Positions 21,945-32,189 of a DNA stretch of 64,000 nucleotides are shown here, one piece after another. This stretch comes from Marisediminitalea lipolytica (GTDB lineage: Bacteria > Pseudomonadota > Gammaproteobacteria > Enterobacterales > Alteromonadaceae), in assembly GCF_001758465.1 (NCBI RefSeq), contig NZ_MJIC01000015.1, forward strand, positions 682,001-746,000, in the 5' to 3' direction. Below the pieces are notes generated by a model. It did not search any database. It was not told the DNA's origin and saw only the letters and a list, made by a program, of their open reading frames with translations. A program made the position numbers and the translations under genes. Numbering within the stretch: the first letter of the stretch is position 1; every line of letters begins with the position of its first letter.

Positions 21945-23628
21945 TTACCAGCTGATTTCGGCCGTTGTGCTTGGCTTTATACAATAAGGCATCGGCGGCC
22001 TGAATAAGTGCTTCCACCGGCTCGCTGCCGTCACCCGCCACCGCGCCCATACTAAAGGTTATCGTGAGTTCGTGTCCGGCAGCTGAAACCGTTCGGATAG
22101 CAGACTGCATACGTGTAAATAAGGCATTCACTGCTTTAAGCTCGGTATTGGTCATGATGATCAGCCATTCCTCACCGCCCCAGCGGCCCAGCCTGTCCTG
22201 CTGGCGGATGAGTTTATTAGTACGCTGGGCAAATTCTGTCAGAACTACATCACCAGCATCATGGCCGTAAGTGTCGTTGACTGATTTAAAATGATCGATG
22301 TCAGCAAGCGCCACCACAAACGGCTGCTTACGCAGTTTACTGTTAGCGCTTACCTGCTCGGCAAAATGCTGGATTGCCCGGCGATTAAGCACCTGGGTCA
22401 GGCCATCGGTGTTGGCCAGTTTTTCAAAATGATCCGCGGCACGGCGCTTTTTAATAAACAGCAGGCTTACCATGGTCAGTCCCAGCACGGCACAAATTAG
22501 GGCCAGAATATAGATCAGGCGCTGCTGCTCTTGTTTTTCTGCTGCCAGCGCCTGCAGGCGGGCTTGTTGTTGAGCCTGTTCCAGCTGCCGTGCCTGTTCT
22601 ACCAGCTCAAAGCTGGCGTATTCACGGGCCAGCGATTTGTTCTTATCAATGATTTCACGTAATTTCAGCGCCTGTTCATGCAAAATACTGGCACGTTGCC
22701 ATTGTTGTTGTTGGGTTGCGCTGGCTATCTCTTGTTCGGTGAGCGCCAGTTGTTGACTGCTGTTTAACGCTGTAACAGGCACTGTTATAAGTGAGGTCTG
22801 TGGGCTGGTGGAAGCAAATAATTCTGCGGCCATCAGTTTTAAATCGATCTCTCGTGAGGTTGCGCCCAGTTTTTGCGCCAGACTAATGGCTTCACTCAGA
22901 TATTGCTCTCCCTGCTGCAAATTATTCCTGGCTGAGGCATCGCGGGCCAGTACTTCCAGTGCGCTAACCTTTAACAGGGTATCGGGGAGCTGTTGATACT
23001 GGCGCACAATAGCCAGAGACTGATTAAGCTGTTGCTGACTTTGCGGTGTATACCACAATAATATTGCCGCCCGCATTTTTACCGCTTGCTGCGGATGGTC
23101 CAGCAGCGGGCTGAGTAATTCTCGTACCGACTGGTAAAATTCAATATCAAAGTGAATGGTTGCAACCGCCAGTTGCAATGATGCACTCTCCTGTGGCTCC
23201 AGGTTTTTCAGCATGTCGTTAGTAAGCAGATGAGTGAGCGACAAGGCTTGTTTGGTCTGACCCTGACGTAACGAATAGCTGGCCAGTAACTGGTAATAAA
23301 AGGCTTGTTCGGCAACGCCTGACTGGCTGAAATCCTGAGTCAGTAACCTTGCCTGAGCGTCGTTAGCATCGGTCTGGAGCTTAAATAAGCTGATGTAAAT
23401 AGTGGCCGCATCGACGACTCTGCCTAAACGGTTATCCAATGGCGCCGGGCAAGAACTCAAGATACTCTGGCTGAGCGCTTCCACTGCATGCAGATCCTGT
23501 GTGGTGGTATTATCGATAAGCTGACGCTGGTATTCACTTGCGCTCAGGCAATCTTTTGCCAATGGCTGTGACACAGGCAGGCAGCAAAGTAAGCCTGCTA
23601 GTAATAATCCCCGGGTTATCAATGTCAC
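21928..23628 (-). CDS. membrane diguanylate cyclase with periplasmic TPR-like sensor region
   Basis: The product is about 566 residues. A GTG start at 23628 is proposed because AGGA stands just upstream and it opens a clean signal peptide (TLITRGLLLAGLLCCLPVSQPLA); the frame is open to 23757. A helical periplasmic region follows, then a Gln-rich coiled coil, one membrane segment (LIYILALICAVLGLTMVSLLFI) and a GGDEF domain. The active site reads GGEEW, with DIDHFKSVNDTYGHDAGD upstream. The inhibitory site RQQD stands five residues before the active site, so the cyclase should make c-di-GMP under product feedback. The sensed signal is unknown. Confidence 0.88.
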   Translation of the reverse strand: MTLITRGLLLAGLLCCLPVSQPLAKDCLSASEYQRQLIDNTTTQDLHAVEALSQSILSSCPAPLDNRLGRVVDAATIYISLFKLQTDANDAQARLLTQDFSQSGVAEQAFYYQLLASYSLRQGQTKQALSLTHLLTNDMLKNLEPQESASLQLAVATIHFDIEFYQSVRELLSPLLDHPQQAVKMRAAILLWYTPQSQQQLNQSLAIVRQYQQLPDTLLKVSALEVLARDASARNNLQQGEQYLSEAISLAQKLGATSREIDLKLMAAELFASTSPQTSLITVPVTALNSSQQLALTEQEIASATQQQQWQRASILHEQALKLREIIDKNKSLAREYASFELVEQARQLEQAQQQARLQALAAEKQEQQRLIYILALICAVLGLTMVSLLFIKKRRAADHFEKLANTDGLTQVLNRRAIQHFAEQVSANSKLRKQPFVVALADIDHFKSVNDTYGHDAGDVVLTEFAQRTNKLIRQQDRLGRWGGEEWLIIMTNTELKAVNALFTRMQSAIRTVSAAGHELTITFSMGAVAGDGSEPVEALIQAADALLYKAKHNGRNQLVTTVAP

Positions 23629-23842
23629 ATTTTCCTGATGCTGCTTAACGCGCTGTTTTCTTGTAATAAATATAACCATTGAGCGGGGAAACGCAAAACG
23701 GGATTTATTAATCGAGCGCAATACATGCTGAATATCAGCTTTTGTTTCCGGCGGCATCTTAGTTGAGTCGGATTTTACCGTTAACCCGCCCTTAACCCTG
23801 CGCTTTGTAAACTGCTCGCATGATAGAAATTAAGGTGATTTC

Positions 23843-25210
23843 ATGCGACGTTCCATTTTTGCCATAACGCTGGCTTTTACCCTTGGAGGCTGCGCTAGTT
23901 TCGGTTCTGCAGACAGTGCCGACAGCTACAGTGCCAGGGCGCAACAGCAAACCAGTAACATTGCCGCATGGCAGGGCCCGGTTGATGGCGCACAGCGCGT
24001 TTCTGCCATCACTGATTTAGTCAGCTCAGCAGAAATTACCCGTTTAATTAACGAGGCACTGGCTCATAACCCCGGCATGCAACAGCAATATCTGGCGCTT
24101 AAAACCGCGCAGGTAGCGCGGCGAAGCGTCAACGCTAATCGCATTCCCAGTGTCTCCGCAGGGCTCAACGGAAGTCGACAGGAAAATAATGACGCCAGCT
24201 ACACCGGTAGTTTAAGTGTGAGCTGGGAACTGGATCTGTGGCAAAAACTGGGTGATAACGTGGCGGCTGCCGACTGGGCCATTGCCGCGAGCGAAGCGGA
24301 TGTGCAGGCGGTGCAAAATGAGCTGGCGGCGCAGGTCATTCGAGCCTATTTGCAGGTGAGCTACTATCAGCAGCTTATCGATATTGAACACAGCCGCCTG
24401 GCGTTGCTGCAAAACAACGAAGACTTAATTAAACAGCGCTACCGTTCCGGTTTAGGCGTTTTGGACGATCTGGATACGGCCAGAACCTCATCGGCTTCGA
24501 GTCGGGCAGATATTGCTGCGTATCAGCAGTCGCTTGGTGAATCAGTGCGGGCATTAGGCGTGCTACTTGGTCGCTCACAGCTTACGGTTGCCGATATTAA
24601 GCTGCCGTCGGCGTTACCTGATGTTCTGCTGCCACTGCCCGGCGTCCCCGAACAGGACCTGTCGCAACGGCCGGATCTCATGTCGGCCTACGCCGATATC
24701 CGCACCCGCGAGTATGAGTCGAAAGCCGCCTATAAAGCCTTATTGCCGTCCATTAGTTTATCCGCTGCATTAAACGATGTTGCCAGCACGCCTGCTCAGG
24801 CCTTACTGACTAACCCGGTGTGGAGCCTGCTTGGCCAGATTACCGCGCCGCTGTTTCAGGGCGGTGCACTGCGCGCCAATATTGAGAGCAGTGAGCTGGC
24901 AATTCTTAACAGCTGGTGGGGGTATCAAAGTACGCTGCTGTCGGCGGTGCAGGAAGTAGAAGACGCACTGACGCAGGAACAGAGCCTGATTATCCAAACC
25001 GCCGCCATTGAAGAGGCGCTGGCCAATGCCCGGCGCAGTGCCGACAACTACACCGGCAAATATCGTCAGGGACTGGCCGATGTGCTCGACCTGCTGTCGG
25101 TCTATCAACAAACCTACAACCTAAAAGCGCAGTTACTGCAGCTTCACTTTAACCAACTGAATAACCGAATCGATTTAGGCCTGGCGCTGGGCCTGGGAGT
25201 AAACGCATGA
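23843..25210 (+). CDS. RND efflux outer-membrane lipoprotein (NodT/OprM-type)
   Basis: This 455-residue TolC-family channel is the outer-membrane exit duct of a tripartite pump. The N-terminus RRSIFAITLAFTLGGCASFG has a canonical lipobox LGGC. Two internal OEP repeats are visible (AEITRLINEALAHNPGMQQQYLALKTAQ and, later, DLSQRPDLMSAYADIRTREYESKAAYKALLPSISLSA). It overlaps the adaptor gene by 4 nt (ATGA), so the operon is oprM-like, adaptor, pump, regulator, kinase. Confidence 0.93.
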   Translation: MRRSIFAITLAFTLGGCASFGSADSADSYSARAQQQTSNIAAWQGPVDGAQRVSAITDLVSSAEITRLINEALAHNPGMQQQYLALKTAQVARRSVNANRIPSVSAGLNGSRQENNDASYTGSLSVSWELDLWQKLGDNVAAADWAIAASEADVQAVQNELAAQVIRAYLQVSYYQQLIDIEHSRLALLQNNEDLIKQRYRSGLGVLDDLDTARTSSASSRADIAAYQQSLGESVRALGVLLGRSQLTVADIKLPSALPDVLLPLPGVPEQDLSQRPDLMSAYADIRTREYESKAAYKALLPSISLSAALNDVASTPAQALLTNPVWSLLGQITAPLFQGGALRANIESSELAILNSWWGYQSTLLSAVQEVEDALTQEQSLIIQTAAIEEALANARRSADNYTGKYRQGLADVLDLLSVYQQTYNLKAQLLQLHFNQLNNRIDLGLALGLGVNA

Positions 25211-26424
25211 CACCGACTAAAAAACGTATTCTGGGCACTGCCCTTGCCGCAGGTATTTTAAGCATCACCATTATGTCGGTATTCGGTCAGGCGGCGCCGA
25301 CTGGTCCGGCACCTAAAGCCGGTGGTTCTCAGCCGCCGGTAATCGCCGGCAGAGCGCCAAAGCCTGAAGCCAGTGCGGCAAGGGTTGGCGTGGTGGATGT
25401 ATCTGCAGGCACCCACCAGGCGGTAGTTAGTGGTTATGGTGAGGTGACTTCACGTTTTGTGTTATCGCTTACCTCTCAGGTGAGTGGCGAAGTGATGCGA
25501 CTGGCCGACCATTTTGAAACCGGCGCGCGTTTTCGTAAAGGCGAGGTGATGGCCTACCTGAACGACACGGTTTATCAGCAAGCGGTAGCTGCCGCCAGAG
25601 TCAGAGTGGAAGAAGCGCGCGTGGCGCTGGAAGAAGAACGCTTGCAAGGCCTGCAAGCCCGGCAGGAATGGGAACGCTCGGGCCTTGATGGCGAACCCAC
25701 CTCCGCCCTGGTATTGCGCGAGCCCTATTTAAAAGCTGCGCAGGCGGCACTGGACGACGCTAAGGCACAGCTAAGCAGCGCCGAGCGGGATTTGACCTTA
25801 ACCCAAATCGTGGCGCCTTTTGATGCGGTGGTAGTGAGCCGTGATGTTCAGCCGGGCAGTTATATTCAGGCCGGTACTGCTATCGCCAACCTGTATTCGG
25901 TAAGTGAAGCCGAAATCGCCATACCCTTGTCGGCAGCCCAATGGCGTAATCTGCCGGAAAATCAACAAAGTGGTTTAAACGTAGCGATTACCGATATGGA
26001 TGGTCTGAATCACTGGCGGGGCACTGTGGTGCGGATCGAGCAGCACCTGGATACCGGCAGCCGTCAGCGCGCGGCAATTGTGCAGGTACAACAACCGCTG
26101 GACCAGCCGGTGCCGTTGTACTTTGGCACCTATGTAACCGCGCAGATTGCGGGTAAAACCTGGAACAACATCTGGCAGATCCCGGCCAGCGCCGTGTCGC
26201 AAAAGCAGGAAGTTTGGTATGTCGATGCCGACAACGCGCTGTCTAAGGCGACCCCTGACATACTGTTTCAGGACAAAGACTACGCCTATATCCAGCCGGT
26301 TAATGGTATGACGGCAGCCGAAATTGTGGCCCGCCCGCTTAACAGTTATCTGGTGGGCACCAAAGTGCGTCATCAAATTCAGGCGCACTCACAAACATCA
26401 TCTCAAGCGCAAGGAGTACAGTAA
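25207..26424 (+). CDS. RND efflux periplasmic adaptor (membrane fusion protein)
   Basis: This 405-residue protein is anchored by an N-terminal hydrophobic segment (ILGTALAAGILSITIMSVFG), followed by a Pro/Ala-rich linker. The barrel-sandwich lipoyl halves (VSGEVMRLADHFETGARFRKGEVMAYL and LTQIVAPFDAVVVSRDVQPGSYI) flank a long alpha-hairpin. It bridges the pump and the outer-membrane channel. It overlaps both neighbours (ATGA upstream, TAATG downstream), indicating tight translational coupling. Confidence 0.93.
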   Translation: MTPTKKRILGTALAAGILSITIMSVFGQAAPTGPAPKAGGSQPPVIAGRAPKPEASAARVGVVDVSAGTHQAVVSGYGEVTSRFVLSLTSQVSGEVMRLADHFETGARFRKGEVMAYLNDTVYQQAVAAARVRVEEARVALEEERLQGLQARQEWERSGLDGEPTSALVLREPYLKAAQAALDDAKAQLSSAERDLTLTQIVAPFDAVVVSRDVQPGSYIQAGTAIANLYSVSEAEIAIPLSAAQWRNLPENQQSGLNVAITDMDGLNHWRGTVVRIEQHLDTGSRQRAAIVQVQQPLDQPVPLYFGTYVTAQIAGKTWNNIWQIPASAVSQKQEVWYVDADNALSKATPDILFQDKDYAYIQPVNGMTAAEIVARPLNSYLVGTKVRHQIQAHSQTSSQAQGVQ

Positions 26425-29400
26425 TGGCCGATTCTCAACGGGGCATTATTGCCTGGTTTGCGCAAAACCCGATTGCCGCCAATTTATTAATGCTGTGCAT
26501 TATCATCGCCGGTGTGTTGTCGGCGGGGGAGCTGCGTAAAGAAGCATTTCCCAGTATGGAACCGCGCTTTATAAACGTATCCATGACCTACGACAGCGGT
26601 GATGCCAAGCAAGCCGAGGAAGGCATCGCGATTAAAATCGAAAACGCGCTGGAGTCGGTGCCGGGCATAAAACGCATGACTTCAACCTCAACAGCGTCTG
26701 GCAGCAATGTCCAAATTGAAAAAGAAACCGACTACGACCTCGACACCTTAATGAGTGATGTAAAAAACAAGGTGGATGCCATCTTTAACTTTCCGTCTGA
26801 CGCGGAAAATGCGGTGATTTCCAAAGGGCGTCGTCAGGACCACGTGATTTGGGTACAGCTATACGGCGATACCGATAAGGCCACGCTACAACAGTTAGGG
26901 GAACAACTGGAGCGAGAACTACTGGCCAAAAGTGGTATTAGTCAGGTGGAGGCCAGCTCCTACGTTGACCACATGATGTCGGTAGAAATCGACGAGGCCC
27001 GACTGCAGGCTTATGGCCTGACTATTAACGACGTGGCCGCGGCCATTAATGCAGAATCTTCCACTGCGCTGACTACCAGTTTGCGTAACAAAGAAAAAGT
27101 GATTCGCCTGAAAGCTTCTGAGCAGGCCTATTACACCGGCGATTTTGCCCGTATCCCACTGCTGGCCGATGCCTCGGGTACCTATCTTACCGTTGGTGAT
27201 GTGACCAATATTGATGACATGTTTGCCGATGATGCTTATTCCCTGTCGCGTTACAACGGCAAAAATGGCTATGGTATTCAGGTGATCATGGATGAATACG
27301 GCGATGTGGAAAACATCGTAAAACAAACCAATGCGCTGGTGGCCGACTGGCACGAGCGTGGGTTGTTGCCTCAGGGCGTGGAACTTGAAACCTGGTACGA
27401 CCGCAGCACGCTTATTACCGAAAGACTGGATCTGCTCACCAAAAATGCCGTTACCGGTATTGCCATGGTGTTTGTGGTGCTGGCTATCTTTCTTAACCTG
27501 CGCGTGGCTTTCTGGGTAGCCGCGGGCTTACCCTTTATTCTGTTCGGTACGCTGTTTTTTATGACCGACCGTTTCACCGGCTTAACCTTAAATGAGATGA
27601 CCACCTTTGGTTTTATCATGGCACTGGGCATTGTGGTGGATGATGCGGTAGTGGTGGGGGAAAGTGTATATGCCACCCGGCAAAAATACGGCGACTCGCT
27701 GCACAATACCATTCTTGGCACCATGAAAGTGGCCGTACCTACTTTGTTTGGCGTGTTCACCACGGTGGCGGCTTTTGCTGCGTTATCTAATATTTCCGGT
27801 GGCCTGGGTAACCTGTACTCGCAGTTTGGCATGGTGGTGACTATCTGTTTGTTGCTGTCGGTTGTCGAGTCCAAGCTTATTCTGCCTGCTCACCTGGCGC
27901 ATTTACCTACTCAATCTCGCAAAACCGATGGTATTGCCGGCGCCTGGGCCAGAGTTCAGGATGGGGCAACTAAGGGGTTGCGCTGGTTTAGTCTGGTGGT
28001 TTATCGGCCGGTGCTTAAATACGCGCTGAACTTCCGTTACGCGGTAATCCTGTTATTTATCGCCTTGTTTGTGTTAGTGATTGGCATGCCTCTGAACGGC
28101 ACCGTGCGCGTTGGGTTTTTTCCGAGTTTACCGGGCGATACCGTTAGTGCGTCAATGACGCTGCAAAGTGATGCCAGCTATGGGCAGAACGAACGAAATA
28201 TGCAGTGGCTGGAAGCTTCGCTCAATCAGGCCGATCAGCAACTGATGGAAAAATACGGCTCTGCCACATCGGGTATCAGCAGCCTGCAGGTGATGGCAAG
28301 TGGCGATCAGAGTGGCTCGATTACCGTTGAGCTGCAAAAAGACAAAGTGTATTCGCTGGATGAGTTGGCCAATACCTGGCGTGCTATTGCAGGAACGCCG
28401 GAAGGTGTGAAACAGCTTAAAATACAGTCGCGCCGGGAAATGGTAGATGCCTTTAAAGTCGAGCTGAAAAGCGTTAGCGATGAAACCCTGTTAATTGCCG
28501 AAGAGGCATTTAGAAATACCCTGCGCGATACCGCGGGTGTCACTAGTGTGGAGTCGTCCTTAACGCCGGGTGAAGCCATGATGCGCTTTGAACTCACACC
28601 ACAAGGGCGTGCACTGGGCATGGATACGGCGAGTTTATCGCAGCAGCTGTTACAGGCCTTTGGTGGTGACATAGTGCAGCGTTACCTACGCAACAAAAAC
28701 GAGATCAAGGTTCGGGTACGTTATCCGGAAGAAAAACGCAGTAACCCTGCGGATATTTTAAATGCACGGGTGCGCCTGAGCGATGGTACCGTAGTGCCGC
28801 TCAACGTGGTGGCGAGAATTATTCCGGATACCCAGCAAAAGCAGATCACCCGCATCGACGGCTTACGGGCCCTTACCGTTTCGGCATCAGTGGATGCTAA
28901 TGTGGTCACGGCTACGGAACTGGTTAATTTGATGAATACCACGTTGGTGCCGCAGTTAACCAGCCTGCATTCGGACCTTTCTATCCACTTTGCCGGAGAA
29001 GCCGAGCAGCAGGAAGAAACTACCTCGTCCATGCAAACGCTGACCATCGTGGCGCTACTGGCCATTTATGCGCTATTGGCGATTCCGCTTAAATCCTATA
29101 TTCAGCCGGTGATTATTATGGCGGCCATTCCCTTTGGTATTGTGGGCGCGATATTAGGTCACTGGAGTAATGGCCTGATGATCAGTTTGTTATCAATGCA
29201 GGGAATACTGGCGTTAAGCGGGGTGGTGGTGAATGACTCACTGCTGCTGGTGTCGCGCTTTAACGAGTTGCGCCGGGCTGGCCGACCAGCCAAAGGGGCC
29301 ATTATGGATGCCTGCCACGGGCGCTTACGGGCTATTTTGCTAACGTCTTTTACTACCTTTGCAGGCTTGTACCCCATACTGGGTGAAACCTCCAAACAGG

Positions 29401-29588
29401 CGCAATTTTTAATCCCTGCGGCGGTTTCTTTAGGCTATGGTATTCTGTTTGCAACCTTTATTACTTTGTTACTGATCCCGGTGTTAATTTTAATTAACGA
29501 AGATGCCAGCGCATTGATTCAGCGCTTCAGCGCCCGCTTCAGTAAATCAACGGAAAGTCTGGTACATGATCAAACTGTTACTCGTTGA
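26424..29588 (+). CDS. RND family efflux pump, inner-membrane transporter
   Basis: This 1054-residue AcrB-fold permease opens with IIAWFAQNPIAANLLMLCIIIAG, the first membrane helix. The proton-relay aspartates lie in FIMALGIVVDDAVVVGES in TM4. Two large periplasmic porter/docking loops and twelve membrane helices are evident. Sequence style (SFPSMEPRFINV-like opening, long loop GVKRMTSTSTASGS) places it with the less-studied hydrophobe/amphiphile efflux branch rather than close to AcrB. Its last 23 nt overlap the response regulator, linking pump and regulation in one transcript. Confidence 0.95.
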   Translation: MADSQRGIIAWFAQNPIAANLLMLCIIIAGVLSAGELRKEAFPSMEPRFINVSMTYDSGDAKQAEEGIAIKIENALESVPGIKRMTSTSTASGSNVQIEKETDYDLDTLMSDVKNKVDAIFNFPSDAENAVISKGRRQDHVIWVQLYGDTDKATLQQLGEQLERELLAKSGISQVEASSYVDHMMSVEIDEARLQAYGLTINDVAAAINAESSTALTTSLRNKEKVIRLKASEQAYYTGDFARIPLLADASGTYLTVGDVTNIDDMFADDAYSLSRYNGKNGYGIQVIMDEYGDVENIVKQTNALVADWHERGLLPQGVELETWYDRSTLITERLDLLTKNAVTGIAMVFVVLAIFLNLRVAFWVAAGLPFILFGTLFFMTDRFTGLTLNEMTTFGFIMALGIVVDDAVVVGESVYATRQKYGDSLHNTILGTMKVAVPTLFGVFTTVAAFAALSNISGGLGNLYSQFGMVVTICLLLSVVESKLILPAHLAHLPTQSRKTDGIAGAWARVQDGATKGLRWFSLVVYRPVLKYALNFRYAVILLFIALFVLVIGMPLNGTVRVGFFPSLPGDTVSASMTLQSDASYGQNERNMQWLEASLNQADQQLMEKYGSATSGISSLQVMASGDQSGSITVELQKDKVYSLDELANTWRAIAGTPEGVKQLKIQSRREMVDAFKVELKSVSDETLLIAEEAFRNTLRDTAGVTSVESSLTPGEAMMRFELTPQGRALGMDTASLSQQLLQAFGGDIVQRYLRNKNEIKVRVRYPEEKRSNPADILNARVRLSDGTVVPLNVVARIIPDTQQKQITRIDGLRALTVSASVDANVVTATELVNLMNTTLVPQLTSLHSDLSIHFAGEAEQQEETTSSMQTLTIVALLAIYALLAIPLKSYIQPVIIMAAIPFGIVGAILGHWSNGLMISLLSMQGILALSGVVVNDSLLLVSRFNELRRAGRPAKGAIMDACHGRLRAILLTSFTTFAGLYPILGETSKQAQFLIPAAVSLGYGILFATFITLLLIPVLILINEDASALIQRFSARFSKSTESLVHDQTVTR

Positions 29589-30240
29589 GGATGACCTTGA
29601 TTTAGCCGGTAATATTATTGATTACCTGGAGCTTGAAGATATGCTGTGTGATCACGCCAGTAATGGCGTGGCCGCACTCTCGCTGATGGCAGAAGGGCAC
29701 TATCAGGCCATTGTGCTGGACATTAACCTGCCCAAACTGGATGGCCTGCAGGTATGTGCCCGGGCCAGAGCCATCGGCAACGATACGCCCATCATTATGC
29801 TTACCGCCCGCGACCAGTTAAGCGATAAAGTCGCCGGCTTTGAACAAGGCGCTGATGACTATCTGGTAAAACCCTTTGCCATGGAAGAGCTAGTGGTGCG
29901 CGTTAAAGCACTGGCGAAGCGGCGCAGTGGCCAGCATACCCAGTTAAGTGTGGGGCCGTTGCAGCTGGATATTAATCAGAAAACCGCGCTCTATGGCAGT
30001 GAGCCACTAAAATGTTCGCCCACGGCCATGGCGATACTGGAGCAGCTTATGCGCGCTTATCCGCACCCGGTTAATCGCCAGAGCCTGATTGCCAGCGTGT
30101 GGGGCGAAGAAAGCCCTGATAGCAACAGTCTTAAAGTGCATATGCATAACCTGCGTAAGGCGCTGGATAGTGTTGGCAATGCCACTGTTAGCTTTACCGC
30201 CAATGTGGGCTTTCAGTTAGACGTGAGTGAGGAGAAGTAA
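29566..30240 (+). CDS. OmpR/PhoB-family response regulator of the RND operon
   Basis: This 224-residue regulator has a receiver domain at 1-115 (acidic pocket E8-D9-D10, phospho-Asp D52 in IVLDINLPKLDG, K102 in YLVKPF) and a C-terminal winged helix with VNRQSLIASVWGEE and SLKVHMHNLRKAL. It starts inside the pump gene (23-bp overlap). It probably adjusts the operon in response to envelope or drug stress sensed by the following kinase. Confidence 0.93.
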   Translation: MIKLLLVEDDLDLAGNIIDYLELEDMLCDHASNGVAALSLMAEGHYQAIVLDINLPKLDGLQVCARARAIGNDTPIIMLTARDQLSDKVAGFEQGADDYLVKPFAMEELVVRVKALAKRRSGQHTQLSVGPLQLDINQKTALYGSEPLKCSPTAMAILEQLMRAYPHPVNRQSLIASVWGEESPDSNSLKVHMHNLRKALDSVGNATVSFTANVGFQLDVSEEK

Positions 30241-30241
30241 A

Positions 30242-31513
30242 TTGGCTGCTATGGAACTGAGTTTACGTCGCTACGTGGTCTTATCGCTGCTTGCTGTGGT
30301 GGGCGTGATGGTAATTGTGTTTTCGCTGATGTCGGCCAAGCAGTTTCTGGCGGGTATGGACGGCATGCTGCGTGGCACCATGGTACACATTGCCCGGCAC
30401 ACCGAGGTTACACAGGGTAACCCGGTAAAGGAGTTCAGTTTTACCATTGCTGCCGATTGGCAGGACCTACCCGCGAAGACCCGCGAAGTCTTTAATGGTG
30501 TAACACCAAAGCCTTTTCAATTATACAAAGAAGTGAAGCGCAAAACGATTTTTCACCGCCCCGATGAAGCCCATTTCTTGCTGGCAGTGAAGTTTGACAA
30601 TGAGCCGGTGCGCTATGTGTCCCAGTCCTTTAATCCCCGTGACCCTGGAGATGAACCGCCGTTTCGGATGTCCCGCGAAGCCTGGATCCTGATTCTGGGC
30701 CTGGGCGTGCTGCTCGGGTTTACCCTGTTAGTACTTATTGTTATCCGCACTATCGCGCGCCCGGTAGAACGGTTGCAGAGCTGGGCAGACGGGGTAGGTA
30801 AAGGTGATGAGTTAACTCCGCCACCGCAGTTTCGTTATGCCGAACTGAATACCCTGGCACGCCTGTTTTATCAGGGTATGCTGGCAGTTAAACAAAGCGT
30901 AAAACGGGAGCAGGAATTTGTACGCCACGCCAGTCATGAACTGCGTACACCCATTGCGGTGATCAGAAGCAGTATGGATCTCATCGGCAAGGTGAGGCAG
31001 GAAGCTCCGGCGGATAAACTATCGCGACCGCTGCAACGAATCGAAAATGCGTCACACACCATGGTGGACTTAACCGAAACCCTGCTGTGGCTGACCAAAG
31101 TCGACAAAGGTGAGCTTGCCCTGTCTGACATCGCGCTGGACGAATTGCTGCAAAAAGTCACCGAGGAACTGGGCTATTTACTTCAGGGCAAGGACATTGA
31201 ACTGACAATAGCAACCCAGCCCTGTGAGATTACTGAAAATGCCACAGCGCTGCGGATTGTGCTGGGTAACCTTATCCGTAACGCATTCCAGCATACCCAG
31301 CATGGCATTGTGCTGATTCAGCAAACCGGCGCCACCGTAACCATCATCAATCAGGAAGCTAATGCGCAGGATATACCTGACAGCAAAGAAGAACTGGGGT
31401 TTGGACTGGGGCTGCAAATGGTAAGTGAGTTAACTGCTTTGCTGGGCTGGTCCTACCAACATGGTAAGGCCGAGGACGGTAAATATACCGTGGTCATTAC
31501 ATTGCCAGCGTAA
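30242..31513 (+). CDS. sensor histidine kinase of the RND operon
   Basis: The product is about 423 residues. The TTG at 30242 has AGGAG at good spacing; ATG 30251 and GTG 30227 are alternatives. Two membrane segments (YVVLSLLAVVGVMVIVFSLM and WILILGLGVLLGFTLLVLIVI) enclose a periplasmic sensor loop of about 110 residues. HAMP-like, HisKA (FVRHASHELRTPIAVIRSS, phospho-His in SHELRTP) and HATPase (NLIRNAFQHT, GFGLGLQMV) regions follow. It pairs with the response regulator just upstream (start adjacent to its stop). The signal is unknown. Confidence 0.9.
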   Translation: MAAMELSLRRYVVLSLLAVVGVMVIVFSLMSAKQFLAGMDGMLRGTMVHIARHTEVTQGNPVKEFSFTIAADWQDLPAKTREVFNGVTPKPFQLYKEVKRKTIFHRPDEAHFLLAVKFDNEPVRYVSQSFNPRDPGDEPPFRMSREAWILILGLGVLLGFTLLVLIVIRTIARPVERLQSWADGVGKGDELTPPPQFRYAELNTLARLFYQGMLAVKQSVKREQEFVRHASHELRTPIAVIRSSMDLIGKVRQEAPADKLSRPLQRIENASHTMVDLTETLLWLTKVDKGELALSDIALDELLQKVTEELGYLLQGKDIELTIATQPCEITENATALRIVLGNLIRNAFQHTQHGIVLIQQTGATVTIINQEANAQDIPDSKEELGFGLGLQMVSELTALLGWSYQHGKAEDGKYTVVITLPA

Positions 31514-31536
31514 CAATTAAGCTGCCAGAAGGACTT

Positions 31537-32136
31537 ATGACAATATTAACGGATTCGACAGAATATTTTGAAGAAACTTTTAAAGGGCTGAATAACGCCG
31601 CGCAGCAGTTTATTGGGATCACCTTTGAGGAATGTGAATTTCTCGACTGTGATTTTTCTGAAAGCTGGTTTCGGGCGTGTAAGTTCACCAACTGTGATTT
31701 TGCCCGCTGTAACCTGAGTTTAACCGATATGGCCAACAGCCAGTTTTTTGGTGTGAACTTTAAAGATAGCAAGCTGGTGGGCGTGGACTGGACCAGAGCC
31801 GACTGGCCACAATACTATCGTGATTTTGAGCTTAAATTTACCCGTTGTATGCTCAATGATTCCTCCTTTTACGGGCTTACCCTCAATGAGCTGGTGCTGG
31901 AGGAATGCAAGGTACATGACGCGGATTTTCGTGAAGGCGACTTTACCGATAGTCAGATGACTCACTGCACTTTTGACCGCAGCCTGTTTGTGCACACCAA
32001 TCTTACGCGGGTGGATTTTAGTGATTCAACCGGTTGCGCAATCGATGTGCTGGCCAACGAGATAAAAGGCGCAAAGTTTTCCACGGAGGAAGCGATTCAT
32101 TTGCTAACGTCGCTGGGCATAGAGTTAGTCGATTGA
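31537..32136 (+). CDS. pentapeptide-repeat protein, Qnr/MfpA-like
   Basis: This 199-residue protein is built of A(D/N)LXX-type repeats: FEECEFLDCDFSESWFRACKF, CDFARCNLSLTDMANSQFFG, then a break (DWTRADWPQYYRDFELKF) and a second block DADFREGDFTDSQMTHCTFDR. The final helix LLTSLGIELVD resembles the C-terminal dimer helix of Qnr proteins, which shield DNA gyrase from quinolones by mimicking DNA. The central loop interrupts the coil as in Qnr. Whether it protects topoisomerases is not shown by sequence. It follows the RND/two-component operon by 23 bp and may be co-transcribed. Confidence 0.83.
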   Translation: MTILTDSTEYFEETFKGLNNAAQQFIGITFEECEFLDCDFSESWFRACKFTNCDFARCNLSLTDMANSQFFGVNFKDSKLVGVDWTRADWPQYYRDFELKFTRCMLNDSSFYGLTLNELVLEECKVHDADFREGDFTDSQMTHCTFDRSLFVHTNLTRVDFSDSTGCAIDVLANEIKGAKFSTEEAIHLLTSLGIELVD

Positions 32137-32189
32137 TAAACCGCCGTTAATCGTTATACTCCGCGTAAACGTATTGCACAGGAAAATAC

